From positions 1-22,552 of the forward strand of contig CALFIA010000292.1 of the NCBI GenBank assembly GCA_937876275.1: a DNA stretch of 22,552 nt, in the 5' to 3' direction. Origin of the DNA: an uncultured Actinomycetes bacterium (GTDB lineage Bacteria; Actinomycetota; Actinomycetes; S36-B12). Under the pieces are notes generated by a model. The model worked only from the letters and a program-made list of their open reading frames with translations. It was not told the origin of the DNA and ran no database searches. Positions within the stretch are counted from its first letter, which is position 1. Each line of letters starts with the position of its first letter. The translations under genes were made by a program, and so were the position numbers. Positions 15,362 to 22,180 of the stretch are shown piece after piece.

Positions 15362-17014
15362 CTACCAGAAGTGCAGGCGCGAGATCGGCGTCGAACTCAC
15401 CGGATCCATAGTGAGCGACTCACCGTTCCACGTCACTCGCGAGCCATCGTCGCTGACTTGCACCTGACCTCCAGCACCGTGCCTCACGAGGTCATGTGCC
15501 CTCACGGTGCGACAATCACGCACCGCGACCACGCGCCGCGCAACAGGCGGTGCACTCTCCGCGACCGCAGCGGTATTCGAGAACAGCACGGAGAGATCCG
15601 ACGCGGTTGCGCCGAGAGCGCCGTATTGCGGGCCGAGAACGAGTGGCTCCGCGGAGTCGATGCTCGCATTCGGATCACCGGTGACACCCCAAGCCGGGAA
15701 TCCACCCTTGATGACCAACTGCGGCTTTGCAGCGAAGTACTCCGGGCGCCAGAGCACGATGTCGGCCAGATGCCCGACTGTCAGTCGACCCACCTCATGC
15801 GAAAGTCCGTGTACGAGAGCCGGGTTGATGGTGATCTTCGCGAGATAACGAAGAATCCGCTCGTTGTCATCAGACGAGCCCTCGGCTTCAGGGTCAATGC
15901 CCGCGAGAACACCGGCGAGTGCGAAGGTGCGCCACCACGTTTCGCCCGCGCGACCCATCCCCTGGGCGTCGGATGACGTCACTCCGATGACGCCGAGATC
16001 ATGCAGGCGTCCTTCCGCCGCCATTGTCACTCCACGCACGCGCGAACGAGCAATGCGCACATCACTGTCGTTGCCGGGGTTCATTCCGTGGCAAAGCAGG
16101 ATCATGTCGAGGTGCTCGGCTACGGCATTGACGCCGTAGGGCAGGGTCGGATTCGTCGAGGAGGCGAGAATGTTGTCGACACCGGCAAGCTGCAGCACGT
16201 TCGGAGCATGACCGCCGCCGCAGCCTTCGACGTGGAAAGCATGCAGCACGCGGCCGTCAAGAACTGCCAAGGTGTCCTCGACGCTCATGGTCTCGTTCAG
16301 GCCATCGGTGTGAAGTGCGACCTGGAAGTCGAACTCGTCGGCCACGCGAAGTGCGGTATCGATTGTGCTTAACGTGGCGCCGGTGTCCTCATGCACCTTC
16401 AATCCGCATACGTGGGCAGTCACTGCCTCGCGGATCGACTCGCTTCGTGACGCTGAACCTCGCCCCAAGAGCCCGACGTTGACCGGGAAGGTATCCATGG
16501 CACGCAGCCCACGCTCGATCATCCACGCCGAGCCGAGGCCGACGCCCCACATCGGGCCGGCCTCCTGGCCGATGACGGTCGTCACTCCTGAAGAGATCTC
16601 CGCCTCGAATACCCGCGGGCTGAGCGTATGGACGTGGGTATCAATACCGCCGGGCGTCGCGATCAACCCATCACCGTCGATGACCGCTGTGCCCGTGCCG
16701 ACGACGATGTCGATTCCATCCGTCGTGTCCGGGTTTCCGGCCTTCCCGATACCGCAGATGCGTCCCTCCCGGATACCGATACTCGCTACCCGAACGCCAT
16801 CGACGGGATCAAGTACGACCACATTCGTGATCAGCAGGTCGCATGACTCGCGAGCCCCGAGCGCACGAAGCCCCATGCCATCTCGACCGGTCTTCGCGAA
16901 GCCGACGCGGAACTCATCCCCCTGGTCAGGCACGCGAGAGTCGATGCGCAAACGCAGCCGCGTGTCGCCGAGAATCACGGTGTCGCCCTCGATCGGGCCG
17001 TACTCGCGACTCAT
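15362..17014 (-). CDS. ureC: Divergent urease alpha (catalytic) subunit
   Basis: A 550-residue amidohydrolase-fold protein, slightly shorter than the usual ~567-570. Ureases hydrolyse urea to ammonia and carbamate at a di-nickel centre. All catalytic residues seem kept: H127 and H129 (GGIDTHVH), carbamylated lysine K206 (GLKVHED, with H208), H235 (ALHTD), H261 (AFHVEG), flap C308-H309 (LLCHG), R325 and D349 (TSSDAQGMGR). Canonical blocks flank them: STNPTLPY, the NPALVHGLSHEVGRLTVGHLADIVLW region, and KGG. Odd features are a shortened segment after GVTTVIGQEAGP, where standard ureases have a Gly/Thr-rich loop, a glycine after H309, and no accessory genes nearby. Start ATG overlaps the ureAB stop and has GGGGAG upstream. 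Last gene of the importer-amidohydrolase-urease operon; true substrate uncertain. Confidence 0.9.
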   Translation of the reverse strand: MSREYGPIEGDTVILGDTRLRLRIDSRVPDQGDEFRVGFAKTGRDGMGLRALGARESCDLLITNVVVLDPVDGVRVASIGIREGRICGIGKAGNPDTTDGIDIVVGTGTAVIDGDGLIATPGGIDTHVHTLSPRVFEAEISSGVTTVIGQEAGPMWGVGLGSAWMIERGLRAMDTFPVNVGLLGRGSASRSESIREAVTAHVCGLKVHEDTGATLSTIDTALRVADEFDFQVALHTDGLNETMSVEDTLAVLDGRVLHAFHVEGCGGGHAPNVLQLAGVDNILASSTNPTLPYGVNAVAEHLDMILLCHGMNPGNDSDVRIARSRVRGVTMAAEGRLHDLGVIGVTSSDAQGMGRAGETWWRTFALAGVLAGIDPEAEGSSDDNERILRYLAKITINPALVHGLSHEVGRLTVGHLADIVLWRPEYFAAKPQLVIKGGFPAWGVTGDPNASIDSAEPLVLGPQYGALGATASDLSVLFSNTAAVAESAPPVARRVVAVRDCRTVRAHDLVRHGAGGQVQVSDDGSRVTWNGESLTMDPVSSTPISRLHFW

Positions 17015-17763
17015 GAAGACTCCCCGCGAGCAGCATTCCGATTCGCCATCAGTGCAGCGATCGCAGCCTCGGCCGAGGCTGCGTTTCCGACCATCTCGCC
17101 GTCGACGATGTCAAGGTATCCGCAGTCGCGCAGAGTGGCCAACGCCCGTGCGCGAACGGCGGGGTCGTCGAGCCGGCCGTCAATCACTCCAGTGTTCCCG
17201 ACAACAACACGCTCACCCGCGATAGCTGCCATGGGCAGCTGGACGACTTGCCCGGCATTGAGCCAGACGGTCTCGCCAGTGGGGATCGCCAGACGCATCC
17301 CGAATGCTGCCGATCGATCGAGTCGAAGCCTGGGGTTCACCTCGGCGAGATGAATGTGCGAGGTCAGGCCGATGGCGGTTGAAGCTTCGTTGCCAATCTC
17401 GATCATGCCCGAGCTCACAGGTGCCCAGTTCTCGACGTCTTCCGCAGTCGTCGACGCGACAGGGCCGCACGGATCCTTGACCACGACAAGTCGAGTACCG
17501 TCGTCGAAGCGTGCTTCCACCCGAATCTCGCCGAGTGCCTCGGCAACGCCGGGCAGCACGTCATCCGCGGAGAGCAGGTGCTCCGCTCGTTCGCGTGCGT
17601 CCACCAAGCTCAGACCGTCACGTGCCCATTCGCACACGGCATCCGCGATGAGCGCACGAGCCTCGGGCACATTGAGAAGCAGACCTCTGTCACGTCGGCG
17701 CTGCGCCAGGGTGGCCTCGAGATGCAGTAGGAGCCGATCACTCTCGCCAGGGGTCAAGGGCAT
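17011..17763 (-). CDS. ureAB: Fused urease gamma-beta subunit
   Basis: A 250-residue structural urease subunit joining the UreA (gamma) and UreB (beta) domains. The gamma part spans about residues 1-100, from LTPGESDRLLLHLE through RGLLLNVPEARALI and VEARFDDGTRLVVVKDP. The beta part runs from about 110 to 200, with TSHIHLAEVNPRLRLDRSAA standing for the usual GSHYHFAEVN region, then IPTGE and AGERVVVGNTGVIDG. About 50 residues after that, predicted helical and ending in an Ala-rich tail, have no counterpart I recognise in ordinary UreB. The beta N-terminus also looks shortened. ATG 17763 is 1 nt after the amidohydrolase stop (TGACATG) with no clear ribosome binding site, so translation is coupled. 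The longer frame from 17910 overlaps that upstream gene and is rejected. Confidence 0.87.
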   Translation of the reverse strand: MPLTPGESDRLLLHLEATLAQRRRDRGLLLNVPEARALIADAVCEWARDGLSLVDARERAEHLLSADDVLPGVAEALGEIRVEARFDDGTRLVVVKDPCGPVASTTAEDVENWAPVSSGMIEIGNEASTAIGLTSHIHLAEVNPRLRLDRSAAFGMRLAIPTGETVWLNAGQVVQLPMAAIAGERVVVGNTGVIDGRLDDPAVRARALATLRDCGYLDIVDGEMVGNAASAEAAIAALMANRNAARGESS

Positions 17764-17764
17764 G

Positions 17765-19381
17765 TCAGGCGCCGTGCACTCGGAGCCCGTCGCACCACGT
17801 GCCGACGACCGCAATGTCCTCGATCTCCAGTGGGGGCACCGCGCGCGGGTCACGGGCAAGCAGCACGACGTCTGAGCGTGCACCGGGGCGAAGCACGCCG
17901 CCGCGCTCATCTCCAGCCTGGAAGCTCACGCCTGCGGTGTAGGCCGACAGCGCTTGCTCCACCGTGATGCGCTCCTTGGGCACCCATGCATCGCGGTTGT
18001 CCCCCTCGGTCATCTGGCGCGTGACTGCAACCTGGATTCCGGCGAGGGGCGCAAACGTCGTGACCGGCCAGTCACTGCCGAAGGAGATCGGAGCACCGGT
18101 GTCGAGGATCGTGCGAATCATGTACTGGCGATCCGTGCGATCCGGACCGAGACGAGGCGCGGTGAGCTCGGTCTGCCAGGAGTCGAACTTCGCCCAATAG
18201 GGCTCGAAGTTGGCAATGACACCTAGTTGTACGAAGCGCTCGATGTCAGCATCGTCGACCAGCTGCGTGTGCGCGATCGTCGCGCGGCGATCGCGGGCGC
18301 CATTCACCGCATTGGCGTACTCGATCGCATCAAGGGCCATGCGGGCGGCCGCATCACCGATGGCGTGAATGTGCGGGCTGAATCCGAGGGCATCGACCGC
18401 CGCAACGGCGTGCTTGAGCTCCTCTGGATCCCAGTTGGGCATGCCCAGTGAGTGGGGGCAGTCGCAGTACGGCTCGAGGAGTGCACCGGTGCCGGATTCG
18501 ATGACCCCGTCAGCGAAGAACTTGATCGTCGTCGAGGAAAGGCGGCCGGATGCCGCAGCAGCGACTCGATCGCGCGTCATGGTGAAGTGATCGAGCTGGT
18601 CTCTCCAAGTATTCGGGTCACACCACAGGCCAAGATCGGCACGGAAGTTCAAGATGCCCTCGTCAGCTGCCACCAGCCAGGAGTCGACATCGTGCGGCTC
18701 GATCCAGGCGTCTTGCACCCACACCAGGCCAGCAGCCGCGAACCCATCGGAGGCGATCGTGAGCGCCGCTAGTGCCTGCTCGCGTGTCATCTTCGGCATC
18801 AAGTCATAGACAGGGCGCCAGGCTCCCCATTCGCGCAGGGTACCCACCGGCTCACCTGCTTCATTTCGCACAATCTCGCCATCGTGCGGCTGAGGAGTGT
18901 CGGCGGTGTAGCCGACGCGACGCATGGCCTCGGAGTTCACCCAGACCGTGTGGTAATCCGTCGCACGCAGAACTACCGGACGATCAGGCACCTCCGCATC
19001 GAGCCATGAGGCGAGGAAGATTCCTTCGGGCGCGAGCGTGTGGTCGAAACCCTCACCTCGCACCCACTCGACGTCGGGATTCGCGGTCGCCCAGGCACCG
19101 ACTGCTGCGGCAATCTCCTGCGGAGTGGCGTGTCCTCGAACCGGAGCAATAGCTCCCTCGAAGCCGCCCGGAATGCAGTGCACGTGGCCGTCGCCGAATG
19201 CGGGACAGACGAATCCCCCACCGGCATCGATTACCTGCTCAGCATCAAGGGCCTTGGCCGCATCGCCGAGCGCAAGTACGCCCTCGCCGTCGAAGGCCAC
19301 TGAGTCAGACTCGACATAACTCCCGTCGGCAGCCCTGGCTCCGGTCCAGACAATGGCATTCTCGATTCTGGTGACAGGCAC
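17765..19381 (-). CDS. YtcJ-type metal-dependent amidohydrolase
   Basis: A 538-residue amidohydrolase of the YtcJ / N-substituted formamide deformylase group (Amidohydro_3), which hydrolyses C-N bonds of amides or related compounds with bound zinc or a similar metal. Seen: an N-terminal beta-sandwich strand set (VTRIENAIVWTG), metal ligands H66 and H68 (FGDGHVH), lysine in TIKFFADGV (K287), H337/H339 (PHIHAIGDAA), H371 (TIAHTQL) and D437 (SFGSDWPV). The GTG start at 19381 has AGGAG 5 nt upstream. It lies between a polyamine-type transporter and a urease, and its stop is 1 nt from the ureAB start, so it is probably the middle step of one pathway. No signal peptide is present. The real substrate is unknown; a urea- or amide-releasing step on the imported compound is inferred. 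Confidence 0.9.
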   Translation of the reverse strand: MPVTRIENAIVWTGARAADGSYVESDSVAFDGEGVLALGDAAKALDAEQVIDAGGGFVCPAFGDGHVHCIPGGFEGAIAPVRGHATPQEIAAAVGAWATANPDVEWVRGEGFDHTLAPEGIFLASWLDAEVPDRPVVLRATDYHTVWVNSEAMRRVGYTADTPQPHDGEIVRNEAGEPVGTLREWGAWRPVYDLMPKMTREQALAALTIASDGFAAAGLVWVQDAWIEPHDVDSWLVAADEGILNFRADLGLWCDPNTWRDQLDHFTMTRDRVAAAASGRLSSTTIKFFADGVIESGTGALLEPYCDCPHSLGMPNWDPEELKHAVAAVDALGFSPHIHAIGDAAARMALDAIEYANAVNGARDRRATIAHTQLVDDADIERFVQLGVIANFEPYWAKFDSWQTELTAPRLGPDRTDRQYMIRTILDTGAPISFGSDWPVTTFAPLAGIQVAVTRQMTEGDNRDAWVPKERITVEQALSAYTAGVSFQAGDERGGVLRPGARSDVVLLARDPRAVPPLEIEDIAVVGTWCDGLRVHGA

Positions 19382-19404
19382 GTGCGCTCCTCATGATGTG
19401 GTGA

Positions 19405-19436
19405 CGAAGGGCGGGGGCATCAGCCCCCGCCCTTCG
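19405..19436 (-). terminator. Strong intra-operon stem-loop between potD and the amidohydrolase gene
   Basis: A perfect 14-bp stem (19405-19418 pairing with 19423-19436, core GGGCGGGGGC) with a 4-nt loop, 6 nt after the potD stop. On the minus strand it is not followed by a run of T, so it is not a textbook intrinsic terminator. It may terminate partly or protect the 3' end of the potB-potC-potD message, letting the binding protein be made in excess over the enzymes. Confidence 0.65.
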
Positions 19437-19442
19437 CTCGGA

Positions 19443-20588
19443 CTACTTCTTGAAGTTGGTCCAGACCTGATCTTCCAGATCCACGGCCTCAGTCGGGCAA
19501 GCCGGGGTCGGCGTAGCCAGGGCCTTCTTGTCATCGGGGATGATGACAGCAGGGTTCGAACTGAGATCCTTGTTCATGAACTGCGCAGAACCGGTGATGC
19601 CGTTGTCGTAACCGACAAAGTTGGTGGCCTCACCGATGTTCTTCGGATCCATCATCCAGTTGATGAAGATCTTCGCGTTGTCGACATTCTGCGCTCCAAC
19701 CGGAATGGCAAAGTTGTCCTGCCACAGGTTGAGTCCCTCAGTCGGGTACACGTACTGCAGAGCCTTGTTATCAGCCTGCGAACGGGTGAAGGCGCCGTTC
19801 CACATCATGTGCATGGTCTGCTCGCCGCTGGCCATACGACCGATCACGCCATCGGAGTTGATGACGGCAACATTCGGCTTCCAGCCCTTGAGGAGCTCTT
19901 CGACCTTCACGTAGTCGGCCTTGTCTGTCGAGCAGGGCTTGGCACCCACGGCGCGAAGTGCCGCGTGGATCACCTCGACCTGATCGTTGAGCGTGCCGAC
20001 CTTGCCTGCTGCAGGGTTATCGGCAGCAAAGAAGTCAGCCCAGCTGGTGACGGGCCTGGAGACCTTTGTCGGGTCGACCGCAATGCCGGTCGTTCCGTAC
20101 ATGTACGGCGCGGTGTACTGGCGGCCATTGTCGAAGTAGACGTCCAAGAACTCCGGCTTGATGCCCTTGCCATTCGGGAACGTGGACGGGGCAACCTGCT
20201 GCAGGAGCCCCAGATCGATCATCTGCTTCACCATGTAGTCACTGGGCAGGATGACGTCGTAATTGGCGCCACCGGCCTGCAGCTTCGCAAGCAGGGTCTC
20301 GTTGCTGTCATACGTGTCGAGATTGACCTTGATACCGGTCTCTGTCTCGAAACGCTTGAGCAGATCGGGCGAGATGTAGTCAGTCCAGTTGTAGAGGTTG
20401 AGTTCGCCGCCATTCGGGGTCGGGAAGTCGGCCGCAGCGACAGAGGCCGCTGCACTCGGGGCCGCAGCCTCAGCAGACGCTCCGCCTCCGACCGTTGTCT
20501 CGCCACCGCAGGCCGAGAGGGCGAGCACGCTGACCGCGCCCATTGTGAGGAGCATTCCAATGCGCCCCTTGGTGCTTATTGCTGACAT
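19443..20588 (-). CDS. potD: Polyamine-type ABC transporter substrate-binding lipoprotein (PotD-like)
   Basis: A 381-residue extracellular solute-binding protein anchored by lipid. The signal peptide ends in the lipobox LSAC (C27), followed by an Ala/Ser-rich linker to about residue 54. The mature part follows PotD closely: YNWTDYISPDLLKRFETETG (about 66-85), DVILPSDYMV (111-120), NSDGVIGRMASGE, MMWNGAF and LNLWQDNFAIP. Residues matching the known polyamine pocket of E. coli PotD are visible: W68, Y71, S116, Y118, D202, W263, W289 and D291, so a cationic polyamine-like ligand is likely. GAGG lies 7 nt before the ATG, inside the end of potC, 4 nt between genes. Downstream hydrolases suggest the ligand is catabolised. 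Confidence 0.93.
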   Translation of the reverse strand: MSAISTKGRIGMLLTMGAVSVLALSACGGETTVGGGASAEAAAPSAAASVAAADFPTPNGGELNLYNWTDYISPDLLKRFETETGIKVNLDTYDSNETLLAKLQAGGANYDVILPSDYMVKQMIDLGLLQQVAPSTFPNGKGIKPEFLDVYFDNGRQYTAPYMYGTTGIAVDPTKVSRPVTSWADFFAADNPAAGKVGTLNDQVEVIHAALRAVGAKPCSTDKADYVKVEELLKGWKPNVAVINSDGVIGRMASGEQTMHMMWNGAFTRSQADNKALQYVYPTEGLNLWQDNFAIPVGAQNVDNAKIFINWMMDPKNIGEATNFVGYDNGITGSAQFMNKDLSSNPAVIIPDDKKALATPTPACPTEAVDLEDQVWTNFKK

Positions 20589-20592
20589 GCCG

Positions 20593-21411
20593 TTACCTCT
20601 TCTTCCTTGTTAGTAAGTACGAAATCATGACGATGAGGATGCTGACCGCGAGCAGCATGCTGGAGAGGGCATTCACGCCCGGGGTAATCGCGTTGCGGAT
20701 CATTCCGAAGATGTAGACCGGAAGTGTGGTACCGCCCGGGCCTGCCAGGAAGTAGCTGACGATGAAGTCGTCGAGGCTGATGATGAACGCCAGGAGTGCG
20801 CCGGCGACGATGCCCGGCATCAGTAGAGGCAAGGTGATGCGACGGAAGATCACCCATTCGTTCGCGCCAAGATCTGCGGCCGCTTCATAGACAGCCGAGT
20901 CAACACCGCGAAGCCTGGCGCGAATGGGGAGTAGTGCGAAGGGTACGCAGAACGCGATGTGAGCGAGCGTGATCGCGTTGACCCCGAGCGGCAGCCTGAT
21001 CTGTACGAAGAGCGCCAGCGTTCCGATGGCGAAGACGATCTCGGGAATGATGAGCGGAGCCCCGATGAGTCCCCAGGCAAATGTGCGTCCTGCACGGTGC
21101 ATGCGCAGTAGACCGATAGCGAGGCCTGTGGCGATCACGACCGAGAGCACCGTGGCCACTACGGCTACGCGAAGCGAGTTCATGAGTGCGCGCTGTATGT
21201 CGTCATTGGCCAGCACATTGGCGTACCACGAGAACGTGAAGCCCTTCCAGACTGTCACGACTCGATTGCTGTTGAACGAGTAGGCCACCACCAGTACCAA
21301 GGGCAGGTAGAGGAAGACGAGTACCAGATACGAGACGAGCTTGAACGTCGGGAAGTCGCGTAGCGACTCCCCTGTACCCTTGACCCGCACGGCCTTTGCC
21401 TGCGCGCTCAC
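20593..21411 (-). CDS. potC: Polyamine-type ABC transporter permease (PotC-like)
   Basis: A 272-residue inner-membrane permease with about six membrane helices, starting after a short cytoplasmic N-terminus (first helix LVSYLVLVFLYLPLVLVVAYSF). The ATPase-contacting EAA loop is clear: EAAADLGANEWVIFRRITLP followed by LLMPGIVAG (about residues 180-208). The pattern with a short N-terminal helix and SLDDFIVSYF near residue 223 is typical of PotC/YdcV-type subunits. GTG 21411 overlaps the potB stop as GTGA. It should pair with PotB and an ATPase that is not in the window. Confidence 0.93.
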   Translation of the reverse strand: MSAQAKAVRVKGTGESLRDFPTFKLVSYLVLVFLYLPLVLVVAYSFNSNRVVTVWKGFTFSWYANVLANDDIQRALMNSLRVAVVATVLSVVIATGLAIGLLRMHRAGRTFAWGLIGAPLIIPEIVFAIGTLALFVQIRLPLGVNAITLAHIAFCVPFALLPIRARLRGVDSAVYEAAADLGANEWVIFRRITLPLLMPGIVAGALLAFIISLDDFIVSYFLAGPGGTTLPVYIFGMIRNAITPGVNALSSMLLAVSILIVMISYLLTRKKR

Positions 21412-22178
21412 AGCAGTGACTCCCAGTTCGCATTCCCGGCAGCCTTGGAGGCGCGGCGGGCCACGACTGCGAACACGACGAGTATCAGCAAGGTGATGAC
21501 GAGGAGCAGGACAGAGAGGGCGGCACCGAACGGCCAGTTGCGCGAGGCACCGAACTGCGCGGCGATCACATTCGCGATCATCGAGGTCTTGCCGCCACCG
21601 AGGAGTTCAGGCGCGAGGAAGGAACCCAGCGCCGGAATGAATACGAGCAACGTGCCGGCCACGATTCCCGGGCGCACTGATGGCAGCACGATGCGCGAGA
21701 GCACAGTCCAGCGGTTCGCCCCCAGGTCGTATGCGGCCTCAGCCAAGCGGAAGTCGAATCTTTCCGCGCTCGCATAGATCGGCAGGATCATGAAAGGCAA
21801 GAACGTGTAGACAAGGCCGAGCACTGTGGCAAACGGCGTGTAGAGCATGCTGATGGGCTCAGTAATGATGTGCAGGGATTTGAGTGCCCAGTTAATGGGG
21901 CCGTTGTCATTCAAGATGATGATGAATGAGTAGGTGCGAATCAGCAGGCTGGTCCAGAACGGGATCGTCACCAAGAACACAAGCAGGGTGCGCATGCGCT
22001 CGGGTCGAGTTGCCATCCAGATCGCGACCGGGATCGAGAGAACGAGGCAGGCCACGCTCGTGATCAGCGAGTTGAACGCGTAGTGCAGGTAGTCGCTGCG
22101 GCCTGGAATTGGCGGGCACAAGGCACCAACGGGTATGTCCCAATGAGTGATCCGATAGGCCTGCTTCAACAGCGCAAG
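21408..22178 (-). CDS. potB: Polyamine-type ABC transporter permease (PotB-like), 5' end lost at an assembly join
   Basis: The 3' part of a PotB-like permease. Clear similarity starts around SDYLHYAFNSLITSVACLVL (near 22097) and covers about five membrane helices, with the EAA loop EAAYDLGANRWTVLSRIVLP followed by SVRPGIVAG and the end FAVVARRASKAAG. The first membrane helix and loop expected of PotB are missing. Upstream, the frame runs without a stop into peroxiredoxin sequence of different base composition. The 27 or so residues between about 22098 and 22178 fit neither protein confidently, so the true boundary is somewhere there. It overlaps potC by GTGA. The native upstream gene, commonly the potA ATPase, is not present. 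Confidence 0.85.
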   Translation of the reverse strand, partial: LALLKQAYRITHWDIPVGALCPPIPGRSDYLHYAFNSLITSVACLVLSIPVAIWMATRPERMRTLLVFLVTIPFWTSLLIRTYSFIIILNDNGPINWALKSLHIITEPISMLYTPFATVLGLVYTFLPFMILPIYASAERFDFRLAEAAYDLGANRWTVLSRIVLPSVRPGIVAGTLLVFIPALGSFLAPELLGGGKTSMIANVIAAQFGASRNWPFGAALSVLLLVITLLILVVFAVVARRASKAAGNANWESLL

Positions 22179-22180
22179 GT
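22098..22180. other. Probable chimeric assembly junction
   Basis: Base composition changes from GC-rich to clearly AT-richer sequence here (for example the T-rich tracts around 22305-22360), and an open frame passes from an actinobacterial transporter permease into a proteobacterial-looking peroxiredoxin. Neither protein is complete. A biological fusion is very unlikely. Confidence 0.7.

Noticed and set aside
16365..17225. 286-codon plus-strand frame opposite ureC/ureAB, and others of 217 codons (15323-15976) and 123 codons (16001-16372)
   Set aside because: Low-complexity Arg/Ser/Pro translations, fully antisense to conserved urease genes; typical GC-rich shadow frames.
19405..19436. Classical Rho-independent terminator ending the operon
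   Set aside because: No T-run follows the stem, and the next gene is in the same direction 23 nt on with a strong ribosome binding site; kept as a terminator-like element only.
19353..20585. 410-codon open frame on the plus strand opposite potD
   Set aside because: It mirrors potD codon structure, has no recognisable domain or start signals, and potD on the other strand has a lipobox and full family motifs.
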